NCBI GenBank assembly: GCA_947624745.1
Contig: CANQLR010000013.1
Coordinates: 1 to 63,842 of the forward strand
Direction of reading: 5' to 3'
DNA length: 63,842 nucleotides
Source of the DNA: an uncultured Clostridia bacterium
GTDB taxonomy: Bacteria; Bacillota; Clostridia; Oscillospirales; Ruminococcaceae
A program made the translations under genes and the position numbers. A model generated the notes under the pieces. It was not told the origin of the DNA. It made no database searches and was given only the letters and a program-made list of their open reading frames with translations. Positions 1 through 9,154 of the stretch are shown in pieces; positions within the stretch are counted from its first letter, which is position 1, and every line of letters begins with the position of its first letter.

Positions 1-45
1 TTTGCCCGAACAAGGTAAACCTTCCACTATTATAAGCCTGTGCAT
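1..45 (-). CDS. P-loop NTPase, N-terminal edge only (partial)
   Basis: Only the first 15 codons lie in the window; the gene runs off the left edge. They read MHRLIIVEGLPCSGK, a strand followed by a Walker A motif (GLPCSGK), typical of small P-loop kinases or ATPases. The start is chosen because GGGAGG lies nine bases upstream (about 53-58 on the minus strand). It is downstream of the dipeptidase on the same strand and may be co-transcribed. Nothing more can be said about substrate. Confidence 0.55.
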   Translation of the reverse strand, partial: MHRLIIVEGLPCSGK

Positions 46-140
46 AACATCATACCTCCCTAAATTCCGATTTATCACCCATGCCGTCATATCGTCAAGA
101 ACCTTTTCCGCCTGCTTTTTGCACATAATATCCGCCCCGT

Positions 141-1517
141 TCACTCGTTGCAGACCCTTATTATCGCCTCCGCGAATATCTTCGCATTTTCGGCGAGCGC
201 CGCGACGTCGATAAACTCGTCCGCCCCGTGGATGCGGTTGTCGACCCCCTCGACCTCGCACCCGAACGCCACCCCGCCGGGTATCCCGTGGACGTACGTC
301 CCCCCGCCGATGGCGATGGGCTCGCCCTCCTTGCCGGTGACCTCGCGATAGGCCGCCAAAAGCTCCCTCACGAACGGGCTGTCCGCCGAAACGCTGTGCG
401 GCTCTGACCCGTCGATGTCGGGCGTAAAACCTATATCCGAAAGCGTTTTCCCGAGCTTTTCCCGGACCTCCCCCACGCTCCCGCAGATCGGGAACCTGAT
501 GTCGATCCCGCCCTCAAGGCTCTTCCCGTCATAGTCAAGAATGCTCAAAACCAGCGTCAGCGCGCCCGAGACCTCGTCTCTCATTACGACCCCGGCGTGC
601 TCCCCGTCCGTCTCGCAGTAGGGAAACGCCCTGTCGAGCCCCAAAATAAGCCCCTTTGCGGGCTGATCGAGCGGCAAAAGGCTCAGCACCTTAATCAAAG
701 CCGTCAGCGCGTTGTCCCCCGTCTCCGGGGTCGAGGCGTGGGCGCTGCTCCCCACGGCGGCGATCCTGATCCCGCCGTTTTCCTCGGTCAGATCAAACTT
801 CACCGAGCCCCCGACCTTTTCTATCGCGCTCTCAACGTCCTCGCGGCTTATCCCCGCGACTGCCGCCTCGGCCGAGGCAGGCACCGCGTTCAGGGTTATC
901 CCCCCGTGGAGCGCCAAAAGCTTTTCCGAGCGGCACTCCGCCCCGAACCTTGCGCCGATATGCCCCTTTTCGATGTTTATGAGCGGATAGCTCGCGTCCG
1001 GCGTAAAGAGCCACTGCGGCAGCTCCCGCTTTTTGCGGTAATACGCGATATCCGACGAGCCGCATTCCTCGTCGGTGCCCATGATGAGCCTCACCCCGCG
1101 CTTCAGCGGAACCTTAAGCTCCTTAAGCGCCTTTAGGGCGTACATCACCGACACCGCGGGCCCTTTGTCGTCCATCGCCCCTCTGCCAAAGAGCCTTCCG
1201 CCCTCGCCCTCGGCCTTAAAGGGGTCTTTTGTCCAGCCTCCTCCGGCCGCGACCACGTCAAGATGCGCCAAAATTCCCAGAACCGGGTCCTCGCCCAAGC
1301 TCGCCGAGCCGGCGTAACCGTCCACGTTTTCCGTTACGAGCCCGAAGCTCTTGCATATCTCGAGCGCCCTGTCGAGGCACTCTCTCGCGGCCTTTCCGAA
1401 CGGCGCGCCCTCCGCGGGCTCTCCCCGAACGCTCGGGAACGAGATCAGCTCCCCGAGGGTTTTCACCATCTCCGGCGTCATTTCGTCGATATACTTAAAC
1501 AGTTTAGCGTTATCCAT
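141..1517 (-). CDS. pepV: M20 family dipeptidase (PepV/Sapep-like)
   Basis: 458-residue cytoplasmic metallodipeptidase of the M20 PepV/Sapep type, which hydrolyses dipeptides with two metal ions, usually zinc or manganese. Visible motifs are the metal-binding H85-L-D87, the bridging MDDKG around residues 115-119, the catalytic/metal-binding DEE at 149-151, an Asp in the FTPDASYP stretch, and the C-terminal GGGTYVHG histidine. The length matches PepV (about 460-470). It starts one base after the pullulanase stop, with AGGG five bases upstream, so the two are translationally coupled; no functional link is obvious beyond nutrient use. Confidence 0.9.
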   Translation of the reverse strand: MDNAKLFKYIDEMTPEMVKTLGELISFPSVRGEPAEGAPFGKAARECLDRALEICKSFGLVTENVDGYAGSASLGEDPVLGILAHLDVVAAGGGWTKDPFKAEGEGGRLFGRGAMDDKGPAVSVMYALKALKELKVPLKRGVRLIMGTDEECGSSDIAYYRKKRELPQWLFTPDASYPLINIEKGHIGARFGAECRSEKLLALHGGITLNAVPASAEAAVAGISREDVESAIEKVGGSVKFDLTEENGGIRIAAVGSSAHASTPETGDNALTALIKVLSLLPLDQPAKGLILGLDRAFPYCETDGEHAGVVMRDEVSGALTLVLSILDYDGKSLEGGIDIRFPICGSVGEVREKLGKTLSDIGFTPDIDGSEPHSVSADSPFVRELLAAYREVTGKEGEPIAIGGGTYVHGIPGGVAFGCEVEGVDNRIHGADEFIDVAALAENAKIFAEAIIRVCNE

Positions 1518-1518
1518 A

Positions 1519-3399
1519 TTATCCCTGCTTTCTTATCAGTATCATTCCCGATATCGGCGGCACGATCAAGCCCTCGCAGTATGTCGCCATCGGCTTTTCC
1601 GAGCAAACTATGTCGCTGACGTGAAGGAGCCACTCCCCGTCCGGCAGCATTATCATCTTCGCCCGAGGTATCGGGTTCACAAGTATCAGAACGTCCTCCG
1701 TCCCTGTGCGAAGCCTTAAAGCGATGGTCCCGTCCGGCGAGGATATGACCTCCGCCGCCGAATTTATCTCATCAAAGCTCCTCTGCCTGAAAGCCGGGTG
1801 AGCCTTTCTGAACGCTATGAGCCCCCGGCAGTAGTCCGACTCTCTTTTATTCACGTCGAGCATATGCCACTTAATTGAATTAACTATGTCCGGCGAGCGG
1901 TAGGAGTTGTGGTCGAACCTGTGCTCCCCGAGGGGCTTGGAGCGCAAAAAGTCCTGTCCGCCGTGCAAAAAGGGTATCCCCTGCGCCATAAGCACCAAAA
2001 ACATCGCGAGGCGGGACATCTTCTTTCTGTCCTCCTCCGAGCAGCCCGCGACCGACACCGAGAGCTTATCCCACAGCGTCAGGTTGTCGTGAGCCTCGCA
2101 GTAATTCACCGTCTGATCCGGCGTGACCGCCCAGCCCGCGTGCCCCAAAAGCCCGCTTATAACGGTCTGGCGGAAGTGGAAATTCCCGCTGATATATCCG
2201 AGCCCCTCGTCGGTGAAGTTGTCCCCCTTGATGGCGTCCCGGAACCCGTCGTTGAAGTAACCCACCCCCGGCGTTCTCCCGGCGTTATACAAAAGCGCCG
2301 AAATGTCGTTCGGAAGCGCGGTGTGTCCGCCCGTCCAGCCCTCGCCGTAAATTATCGCCGAGGGATTTATCTTTTTGAGCTCCGACCTTATCCCGTTCAC
2401 GGTGTCTATATCAAGTATCCCCATCAGGTCGAACCTGAACCCGTCGATCCTGTACTCTTTCGCCCACCAGAGCACCGAGTCGGTGATGTATTTTCTCACC
2501 ATCGCCCGCTCCGAAGCTATCTCGTTCCCGCAGCCCGAGCCGTTCGAGTATCCTCCCCGCTCGTCCTGCCGATAGTAATACCCCGGGAAAGCCTTCGAGA
2601 AGTTCGAGTCCTCCGTTCTTCCGGTGTGATTATACACCACGTCCATGACGACCCCGATATTCTCGCGGTGCAGCGCCTGCACCAGCTTTTTCATCTCGTT
2701 TATCCGCCGCTCCGGCTTGTACGGCTCTCTCGACATCGAACCGTCCGGGACGTTGTAGTTCATCGGGTTGTAGCCCCAGTTATACTCGGATTTTGGGTCG
2801 TTCTCGTCGACCCCCTCGAAGTCGAACACCGGCATGAGCTGAACGTGCGTGACCCCGAGCCGCTTCAAATGCCCGAGGCAGGTCGCCTGCCCCGACGGCA
2901 GCCGCGAATAGCTGTCGTAAAAGCTCGCGTACATTCCCCTCGCGCTCGGCGCTATCTGGGACGACTGATCCGCCGAAAAATCCCTCACCGAAAGCTCGTA
3001 AATGACCGCGTCGACGGGGCTGTCGAGCTTGACGTAGCACTCCTTATCCCAGCCGAAGGGGTCGGTCTTTCTCATGTCGGCGATATACCCCCTGCACCCG
3101 TTCACCCCGAGCGCTGTGGCGTAGATGTCCACCCCCTCCTCGGTCTTTCCCGAGTAGGTATAGGCGTAGGTGTAGTACATTCCTTCGAGCCTCTGGGGAT
3201 AAACGAATCTCCAGACCCCGTCGCCGGAAAGCTTAAGGGGTATCGTCTCGCAGGGCTCCCCCTCCTGTCCCGCGTAAAGCCGAAGCTCGACCGCCTCGGC
3301 GCAGGGCGCCCACACCGCAAAGGCGGTGCTCCCCTCCGAAAGCTCCACCCCGAGGCTCCCCGAATAGCTGTAATCTCTGTCAATATCAGTAAAGTCCAT
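1519..3399 (-). CDS. pulA: Type I pullulanase (alpha-1,6-glucan debranching enzyme)
   Basis: 626-residue GH13 enzyme expected to cleave alpha-1,6 branches in glycogen, starch or pullulan. An N-terminal CBM48-like beta domain (about 10-110) is followed by the catalytic barrel with the pullulanase signature YNWGYNP (206-212), VVYNHT (254-259), the nucleophile region GFRFD (D324), the acid/base YGEGW (E353) and the HD pair (H437-D438). No signal peptide is present, so it probably acts in the cytoplasm on stored or imported glucan. It has its own promoter at 3457-3485 and is first gene of a two-gene operon with the dipeptidase. Confidence 0.95.
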   Translation of the reverse strand: MDFTDIDRDYSYSGSLGVELSEGSTAFAVWAPCAEAVELRLYAGQEGEPCETIPLKLSGDGVWRFVYPQRLEGMYYTYAYTYSGKTEEGVDIYATALGVNGCRGYIADMRKTDPFGWDKECYVKLDSPVDAVIYELSVRDFSADQSSQIAPSARGMYASFYDSYSRLPSGQATCLGHLKRLGVTHVQLMPVFDFEGVDENDPKSEYNWGYNPMNYNVPDGSMSREPYKPERRINEMKKLVQALHRENIGVVMDVVYNHTGRTEDSNFSKAFPGYYYRQDERGGYSNGSGCGNEIASERAMVRKYITDSVLWWAKEYRIDGFRFDLMGILDIDTVNGIRSELKKINPSAIIYGEGWTGGHTALPNDISALLYNAGRTPGVGYFNDGFRDAIKGDNFTDEGLGYISGNFHFRQTVISGLLGHAGWAVTPDQTVNYCEAHDNLTLWDKLSVSVAGCSEEDRKKMSRLAMFLVLMAQGIPFLHGGQDFLRSKPLGEHRFDHNSYRSPDIVNSIKWHMLDVNKRESDYCRGLIAFRKAHPAFRQRSFDEINSAAEVISSPDGTIALRLRTGTEDVLILVNPIPRAKMIMLPDGEWLLHVSDIVCSEKPMATYCEGLIVPPISGMILIRKQG

Positions 3400-3456
3400 G
3401 CGAACGCTCCTATGTCAATGGCCGCGGCAAGCCTGCCGCGAAACGGCTGCTCATAT

Positions 3457-3485
3457 ATTATATAATAGTTTTTTTGATTTTTCAA
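3457..3485 (-). promoter_or_regulatory. Promoter of the pullulanase-dipeptidase operon
   Basis: On the minus strand TTGAAA (3480-3485) is followed by 17 bases and TATAAT (3457-3462), close to the sigma-A consensus, about 60 bases before the pullulanase start. Confidence 0.7.
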
Positions 3486-3516
3486 TAGGTGTTTCGCCGT
3501 AATTTTGAATTTTCAG

Positions 3517-3545
3517 TTGATTATTTTCCGTATTTATGTTAAAAT
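3517..3545 (+). promoter_or_regulatory. Promoter of the SGNH hydrolase gene
   Basis: TTGATT (3517-3522), 17-base spacer, TAAAAT (3540-3545), 34 bases before the chosen ATG. It lies back-to-back with the pullulanase promoter. Confidence 0.65.
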
Positions 3546-3579
3546 AAGGTCAAAGAATATTTTTTCGGAGGAAATTTTT

Positions 3580-4605
3580 ATGAATACCTATCTTCCCACC
3601 GGCGATAATTTCAGACTTATAGGACGCGTCGATACCGAAAAAGGCGCCTGCCTGACATGGCCGGGCGCGGCGGTGTATTTCAGGTTCCGCGGCCCTTATC
3701 TTAAGGTCTTTTGGGAGAACGAAAACTTCGGCGCTCCCTCGATCTTGGGCGCTGTCGTCGACGGAAAGGAAATGCAGTTCCCGATCGGCGGAAGCGGCTC
3801 GGGCAGCACCGTAATATGTGAAAACGCCGGCGAAGGCGCTCACGAAGCCCTCATCTATAAGCGCATGGAGGGGCATTTCATCACCCTCACTTCAATTGAA
3901 ACCGAGGGGATAGAGCCCCTGCCCGAGCCTCCCAAAAAGCGTATCGAGGTCTACGGCGACAGCGTTTCGGCGGGCTCGGTCGTCGACTGCGAGGAGTACG
4001 CCGGCAAGCCCGACCCCGAGCACAACGGACAGTTCGACAACGCCTACCACGCCTACCCTCAGATACTCGCCCGCGAGCTCCCGGCGCAGGTCTATGACAC
4101 CTCGCAGGGCGGCATCTCGATATTCGACGGCACGGGCTGGTTTGAAATGCCGAAGACAAGGGGGATGGAGTCCTGCTTCGACAAGTGCCGCTACTCGTCC
4201 TACCGCCCGCAGAGCGACTGGGACTTCCGCTTTAAGCCGCACGTCATAATCTTCGCCATCGGACAGAACGACTCGAGCCCCGACCCCGACGTCCTCAAAA
4301 AGCCGGAAAAGCGGGAAGCTTGGCTCAAAAAGTATGTCGAGATCATCATGGCGGTGCGGTCGCACTCCCCCAAGGCAGCGGTAGTCCTGGCGCTGACGGT
4401 GCTCTGCCACGACCCGGAGTGGGACGAGGCCATGGACGAAATTAAGGCGCGCCTCGGCGGCGAGGAAAACGGGGTCTATCACTTCATGTATACCCGCTGC
4501 GGCAAGGCCACCCCCGGCCACCCGCGCTATTCGGAGCAAAAGGAAATGGCCGCCGAAATGAAGGATTTCTTAAACTCCCTCCCCGCCTCCACTTGGGAAG
4601 ATTAA
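3580..4605 (+). CDS. SGNH/GDSL-type esterase, CE2-like two-domain protein
   Basis: 341 residues from the ATG at 3580, chosen because GGAGGAA lies just upstream; an earlier in-frame ATG at 3505 precedes the promoter and is unlikely. An N-terminal beta-sandwich (about 1-115) is followed by an SGNH hydrolase domain with GDSVSAG (S128), the GQND block and a C-terminal GHPRYSEQ histidine, the order seen in carbohydrate esterase family 2 acetyl-esterases. Likely deacetylates a sugar or polysaccharide; no signal peptide is visible, so the substrate may be intracellular. Monocistronic and divergent from pullulanase, which fits a carbohydrate role. Confidence 0.8.
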   Translation: MNTYLPTGDNFRLIGRVDTEKGACLTWPGAAVYFRFRGPYLKVFWENENFGAPSILGAVVDGKEMQFPIGGSGSGSTVICENAGEGAHEALIYKRMEGHFITLTSIETEGIEPLPEPPKKRIEVYGDSVSAGSVVDCEEYAGKPDPEHNGQFDNAYHAYPQILARELPAQVYDTSQGGISIFDGTGWFEMPKTRGMESCFDKCRYSSYRPQSDWDFRFKPHVIIFAIGQNDSSPDPDVLKKPEKREAWLKKYVEIIMAVRSHSPKAAVVLALTVLCHDPEWDEAMDEIKARLGGEENGVYHFMYTRCGKATPGHPRYSEQKEMAAEMKDFLNSLPASTWED

Positions 4606-4635
4606 CTACATAAATCATCGCCGAAGGCGACACCT

Positions 4636-4674
4636 TGAAACTCTATCTTCTATCCTCTATCCTCTATCTTCTAA
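4636..4674 (+). repeat. Pyrimidine-rich CTCTATC tract (copy 1)
   Basis: A run of imperfect repeats of CTATCTTCTATCCT type ending in CTCTATCTTCTAA. Nearly the same tract occurs at 9392-9430 inside the valS T-box leader. A short hairpin (GCGCGGGCACGCGC) follows. Function unknown. Confidence 0.6.
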
Positions 4675-4730
4675 AGCGCGGGCACGCGCTTTAGTGCGCG
4701 CCTGTAACCGTTTTTTAATAATTTTTACCC

Positions 4731-4759
4731 TTTTCAAACTCAAAAAAGTGTGCTATAAT
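4731..4759 (+). promoter_or_regulatory. Promoter of the D-Ala-D-Ala carboxypeptidase gene
   Basis: TTTTCA (4731-4736), 17 bases, TATAAT (4754-4759) with an extended TGC immediately upstream of the -10. Confidence 0.6.
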
Positions 4760-4799
4760 TAGCCTATGGAACATAAAATCTCTTTTTTCGGGTGATCTG

Positions 4800-6170
4800 A
4801 TGCATAAAAAACTACTCTGCGCGATAATTACGGCTGTTTTTGCGGCGATAATGCTCGTTCAGCCGCTCGGCGCAATAAGCTTCGACCCCGGCTTCGATAT
4901 CTGGTCGGAGGCGGTATATCTTTACAATTTAGACACTCACGAGGCGGTGTTCACGCGCAATCCCGACGAGCGGCTCACCCCCGCCTCCCTCACGAAAATA
5001 ATGACCTGCGTTCTTGTTCTCGAGCAGTTCAGCGACGATATTTCCGCGCTCTCCACCACCTATTGGTCGGGCGGATACGAGTGCTTCGACGAGCTATATC
5101 TGACCGGCGCCTCGACCGCGGATATCCGCAACGGCGAGAAGGTCTCGGTCAAGGACCTGCTTTACGCGCTTATGCTCCGGTCGGCCTGCGAGGCCGCGAA
5201 TATCCTCGCCGTAAACGTCGCGGGGAGCCTTTCGGGATTCGCCGACATGATGAACCTTAAAGCCAAGCAGTTAGGCATGGAAAACACCCATTATACCAAC
5301 GCTCACGGGCTTTTCTGGCAGGATCACTACTCGACTGCGCACGACATCGCGATACTCATCGAATACGCCATGAGCCTGCCGATGTTCACCGAAATTGCCT
5401 GCTCGGCGACCTATGAAATGGCCGAGACGTCATATCACGAGGCAAGGACCATCAGCCACACGAATTCGATGATGTTCAAGGGTAGCGACTACTACTATGA
5501 GTACGTCAAAGGCCTTAAAACAGGCACTTTGGACGAGTCGGGAAGGTGCTTGGCGTCGCTCGCTTATAAGGACGGCTACAGTTATCTCCTCGTGACCCTG
5601 AACGCCCCCCAGTACGACGAAAACGGCAACTCGGTCATGTATAACATGATCGACCACAAAAACATCTATGAATGGGCGTTTTCGAGCTTTGAATACACCA
5701 CTTTGATAGCCGGGACGGAGGAGATCGCCGAGGTGCCGGTGGAGTACGGGGAGGGCGTAGACTACGTTATTGTGCGGCCTGCGGAGGAATTTTCAAGGAT
5801 CTGGAATAAAAACGTCCCCGCGGACAGCCTGCACCGCGTTATCGACCTTAAGCCGAACGTCATCGCGCCGGTGAAGCAGGGCGAGGTCCTCGGGAGCATG
5901 GAGCTGAGCTACGGCGGCGAGACCATGGCCGTGATCGACCTTGTCGCGACCGCAAACGTCGCAAGATCCGAGCAAAAGGAGCTTTTGGCGGTGGCGCAGA
6001 GCTTCATCGGGTCGGAGGATTTCTTTAACGCAGCTAAGTATTCCGCCGCATTTTTTCTTGTCTATACTATACTCATAATTATCCTAAAAATTGTCATTCA
6101 CCGTTCCAACAAAAAGCGGGCGAAGCAGTACACGCCGGGTCAGGGGAAGAGAAACGTCGACAAGTGGTAG
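4800..6170 (+). CDS. Serine-type D-Ala-D-Ala carboxypeptidase (PBP5/DacF-like)
   Basis: 456-residue penicillin-binding protein that trims the terminal D-Ala from peptidoglycan stem peptides. A signal peptide (about 1-26) leads to the catalytic S63-L-T-K66 tetrad, a second motif S128-A-C130 and K240-T-G; the C-terminal region ends in a transmembrane helix (about 416-436) followed by a basic cytosolic tail, so the protein is anchored at the cell surface. Oddity: the second motif is usually S-x-N, but here the third residue is Cys. Length and order match DacF/PBP5 (peptidase S11). Own promoter upstream. Confidence 0.93.
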   Translation: MHKKLLCAIITAVFAAIMLVQPLGAISFDPGFDIWSEAVYLYNLDTHEAVFTRNPDERLTPASLTKIMTCVLVLEQFSDDISALSTTYWSGGYECFDELYLTGASTADIRNGEKVSVKDLLYALMLRSACEAANILAVNVAGSLSGFADMMNLKAKQLGMENTHYTNAHGLFWQDHYSTAHDIAILIEYAMSLPMFTEIACSATYEMAETSYHEARTISHTNSMMFKGSDYYYEYVKGLKTGTLDESGRCLASLAYKDGYSYLLVTLNAPQYDENGNSVMYNMIDHKNIYEWAFSSFEYTTLIAGTEEIAEVPVEYGEGVDYVIVRPAEEFSRIWNKNVPADSLHRVIDLKPNVIAPVKQGEVLGSMELSYGGETMAVIDLVATANVARSEQKELLAVAQSFIGSEDFFNAAKYSAAFFLVYTILIIILKIVIHRSNKKRAKQYTPGQGKRNVDKW

Positions 6171-6495
6171 ACAGTTTTTGGAAGATTTTTTTGGGGGTAA
6201 GGCTCCGAGGCGGCAAAGGGGCAAATGTGAACGAAGTGTTAAATCAGACGGTTTTGGGGGCGTTTAGAAACATTTAAAATACAATTTTGTAACATAATCG
6301 AAACAATTCCCGTCTGGGGCAAATGGGCGGGATTTTTGTTGGATTTTGGGGGAGGCCTGATTGTGGCTAACCTATAGTGATGACTTTGAAAATAGGGATT
6401 TCTCCCGTTGCGGCACGCTTCCAAAAGGCACTATCCCTCAACCTTGCGCCCTTTTAATAAAATCCCACCGTACCCTTTTCCCTTGCTTCCTCCCC
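6171..6495. other. Intergenic stretch, nothing recognised
   Basis: About 325 bases between the carboxypeptidase and the prfB promoter. I see no gene, no clear terminator and no member of the hairpin repeat families. Confidence 0.5.
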
Positions 6496-6524
6496 TTGAT
6501 TTTTCCCTCAACCTGTGCTATAAT
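6496..6524 (+). promoter_or_regulatory. prfB promoter
   Basis: TTGATT (6496-6501), 17 bases, TATAAT (6519-6524) preceded by TGC, 35 bases before the prfB start. Confidence 0.7.
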
Positions 6525-6558
6525 GGCCTAAAACCACAAAAATCACGCGGAGGATAAA

Positions 6559-7677
6559 ATGGTACTCATTGACGAACTTAAACAGCGCCTGGCCGAGGCT
6601 GCCCCGAAGGTGAAGGAGCTCCACTCGGTCCTTAACATCGACGCGGCCGCCGAGGAGATCGAGCAGCTCCACTTAAAGGCCGCAGAACCGGGCTTTTGGG
6701 ACGACGCCGAGAAGTCGCAGAAGATACTTCAGCGCACTAAATCTCTTGAAAATAATGTCGAGGACGACCGGCGGCTCAACACGGCTCTTGACGACATCGC
6801 GACTCTCATCGAGATGTACGGCGAGGAGCCCGACGACTCGATCTTAGACGACATCAAGAAAGAGCTTGACAGGCTTGAGCAAAAGGTCGACAGCCTCACC
6901 TTAAAGACCCTTCTGAAGGGCGAATACGACTCCTCCAACGCCATTCTGAGCTTCCATGCGGGCGCGGGCGGCACCGAGGCGCAGGACTGGACAGAAATGC
7001 TCCTAAGAATGTATATCCGTTGGGGTGAGGCGCACGGCTACAAGGTCTCGGTGCTCGACACCCTCGACGGCGGCGACGCGGGCATAAAATCCGCCTCTAT
7101 GATCATTGAGGGGGAGAATGCCTACGGCTATTTAAAGAGCGAAAGCGGCATTCACCGGCTCGTGAGAATTTCCCCCTTCGACGCGTCCGGCTCACGGCAT
7201 ACCTCATTCTCGGCAGTCGAGGTAATGCCCGAAATTGAAGCGGATATGAGCGTCGATATACGTCCCGAGGACATCAAAATGGACGTTTTCCGCTCATCGG
7301 GCGCGGGCGGCCAGCACATCAACAAAACCTCCTCGGCGGTAAGACTCACCCACCTGCCGACGGGCATCGTGACCTCCTGCCAGACCCAGAGAAGCCAGGC
7401 GCAGAACCGCGACTACGCCATGAAAATGCTTGTGGCAAAGCTTGTCGAGATCAAGGAGAGGGAGCACCTGTCCAAAATTGAGGACATTAAAGGTGTTCAG
7501 AAGGAGATCGCGTGGGGGTCGCAGATCCGGTCGTATGTGTTCATGCCGTATACGCTCGTGAAGGACCACCGGACGGGTTACGAGGACGGCAACGTGCACG
7601 CGGTCATGGACGGCGAGCTGGACGGGTTCATCAACGCGTACCTCAAGGCGCTCGCAAACGGGGAGATCCAGAAATAG
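6559..7677 (+). CDS. prfB: Peptide chain release factor 2, without programmed frameshift
   Basis: 372-residue RF2, which recognises UGA/UAA and triggers peptidyl-tRNA hydrolysis. The codon-recognition SPF tripeptide lies in RISPFDASG and the catalytic GGQ is at 250-252, as in E. coli RF2. The start has GGAGG seven bases upstream. In most bacteria RF2 is interrupted near codon 26 by an in-frame UGA read through by +1 frameshift; here codons 25-26 are CTT AAC, so the gene is continuous. An AAGGAG stretch still lies about 12 bases upstream of codon 25. UGA, UAG and UAA are all used as stops nearby, so normal RF2 function is expected. Confidence 0.96.
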   Translation: MVLIDELKQRLAEAAPKVKELHSVLNIDAAAEEIEQLHLKAAEPGFWDDAEKSQKILQRTKSLENNVEDDRRLNTALDDIATLIEMYGEEPDDSILDDIKKELDRLEQKVDSLTLKTLLKGEYDSSNAILSFHAGAGGTEAQDWTEMLLRMYIRWGEAHGYKVSVLDTLDGGDAGIKSASMIIEGENAYGYLKSESGIHRLVRISPFDASGSRHTSFSAVEVMPEIEADMSVDIRPEDIKMDVFRSSGAGGQHINKTSSAVRLTHLPTGIVTSCQTQRSQAQNRDYAMKMLVAKLVEIKEREHLSKIEDIKGVQKEIAWGSQIRSYVFMPYTLVKDHRTGYEDGNVHAVMDGELDGFINAYLKALANGEIQK

Positions 7678-8647
7678 TTTCTTAACACTTTCGCAACAGT
7701 TTCGTAACGACTTAATATTTTATTTACACTTATGTAACAGTTTTGAAACATGTTGAAAAGCTGTTGAAAGCGAGGCGGTTTTGGGGGAGCAAAGCCCGAG
7801 CGGAGGGGCGAGGAAAGCAAAATTGAGAGGACGAAGGACGGAAAAAGCTGCGGGGCGGCTTTTTTCTTTTTGGGGAGGTTTGGGGGTGATGCGGGGGCGA
7901 AGCCCGTGGTGCGCGCTTCGCGCGCACCCGCCGGCCGCACGAAGTGCGGCGGGCATGACGGCAATTCCATTGCCGCCCGGGCTTCGCCCATGCGTGTCTA
8001 CCGCTTTGCCTCCTTAATGCAGCAAAGTGCAGACCCGCACAAGTTGGGGCACAAGTCTTGTGCGCTTTTGGAGGGTGCATGAGGAGGCAGTGACCGGGGG
8101 CGAAGCCCCGAGGCGCCCGAAGGGCGCCTGAGCCAAATCCGCTTGCGGATTTGGCTCGGCGGCAGCGGAGCTGCCGCCCGGGGCTTCGCCGCGCGGGGTC
8201 TGCACTTTGATGCGGTGAGGCAGGAAGGCGCGGGGGCAAAGCCCCCGCCGGCCACGGAGTGGCCGGCGTGCCGGGAGGCAAAGCCTCCCGGCCGCGCGGA
8301 GCGAAGCTCCGCGCATGGGGCTTTGCCCTGCCGGAGGAGCAGAAGACAGAGGTCAGAGGGCAGAGTGGCGGGAAACAACTTGGGCGCAACGCCGCCCCCT
8401 CCCGGCGGGAGGGGGCTTGCACCCGGTCATAATTCTGCTCAAGCCTTGGCAGGGGGTGGGGCTTAAAATAGCATGAGCTCGCTTGCGAGCGAATACCTTA
8501 TGATGGCTGATGAGGGATCATAACGAAATTCGGTAATGCGCAGTCTGTGCGTGGGCGAAGCCCCCCGCGGCAGCTTCGCTGCCGCTTGCCCGCCGTGCGG
8601 AGCACGGCGGGCGTGTGCGCGCGGAGCGCGCGCCCGGGGCTTCGCCC
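7678..8647. repeat. Hairpin-repeat island 1 (four three-hairpin units)
   Basis: Gene-free island. Three-hairpin units lie at 7895-7989, 8097-8190, 8234-8328 and 8553-8647. Each has outer arms of GGGCGAAGCCC type and three inner hairpins, for example GTGCGCGC/GCGCGCAC, GCCGCAC/GTGCGGC and GGCAAT/ATTGCC in the first. The third unit uses GGGCAAAGCCC with GGGCTTTGCCC, a compensated change in both arms. An R1 repeat on the minus strand fills 8395-8552. Long open frames here are a consequence of the repeat and are not genes. Confidence 0.85.
8395..8552 (-). repeat. R1 dispersed repeat, partial copy A
   Basis: Reverse-strand 3' portion of the R1 element. It holds the AAGGTATTCGCTCGC / GCGAGCTCATGCTAT core (here with a TTGCGAGCG hairpin), the TTTTAAGCCCCACC segment and the terminal CCCCCTCCC-GGCG-GGGAGGGGG hairpin, in the same order as the copies at 37869-38180 and 38302-38611. 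Confidence 0.8.
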
Positions 8648-9057
8648 TACCCCGCGTACCTCTTCGCCCCCTCCCGGAACACACCCCGCCTTATCCCACG
8701 CGCCGCAAGCGTCGCCGGCAGGCTCAGCAGCAGCCACAGCCCGCTGAACGGCAGGCAGATCTGCCCCCAGAGGTTCAGCGGCAGGTCTGCGTAGTCCCAG
8801 ACGTTTAACCTCATAAACTGATTGATGATTATGCCCGAGGTCAGCTCGCTCAGCGTTATTATCGCTGCGTTCAGCGGCGCTTGCAGGAAAATATTCCCGC
8901 CGAATATCCTCGCCTCGTCCGCAAGATAGATCATGAAAAAGCAAAATCCACCGACCACGAACATCGAAATGTGCGTTTCGCCCCGCCAGCAAAGCTCGAC
9001 TATGCCGTAAGCGAGCCCGCCGAATACATAAACTGTAAGATATTTTAAAATTTTCAT
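8647..9057 (-). CDS. Small integral membrane protein, putative ABC transporter type IV (CmpB-like)
   Basis: 136 residues from the ATG at 9057, with GGGGGAA upstream; an ATG two codons earlier sits too close to that site. Four or so hydrophobic segments (about 4-22, 30-47, 58-76 and 95-115) fill most of the protein, with a basic C-terminal tail. The composition and the WRGETHISM and DYADLPLN segments suggest the CmpB/putative ABC-transporter type IV family common in Clostridia, whose function is not established. The stop codon directly touches the arm of a three-hairpin repeat unit. Family assignment is from memory. Confidence 0.65.
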   Translation of the reverse strand: MKILKYLTVYVFGGLAYGIVELCWRGETHISMFVVGGFCFFMIYLADEARIFGGNIFLQAPLNAAIITLSELTSGIIINQFMRLNVWDYADLPLNLWGQICLPFSGLWLLLSLPATLAARGIRRGVFREGAKRYAG

Positions 9058-9154
9058 GCACATTCCCCCTTTTATTACGTCATGAGTATTGGCGCGCGCG
9101 CCGAAAAAATTCATATTTTCGGCGAAATTTCAGTGATTTTCCGCCATTTTTCTG

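Noticed and set aside
3505-3579. Earlier start for the SGNH hydrolase
   Set aside because: It lies before the promoter -10 box and has no ribosome binding site; ATG at 3580 has GGAGGAA.
7895-8466. Long open reading frames on both strands in the hairpin islands (also at 14837-15271, 18916-19548, 32021-32550 and 38542-39647)
   Set aside because: They are translations of palindromic GC-rich repeats that lack stop codons, are open in several frames at once, give Ala/Arg/Pro-rich low-complexity products and have no ribosome sites.
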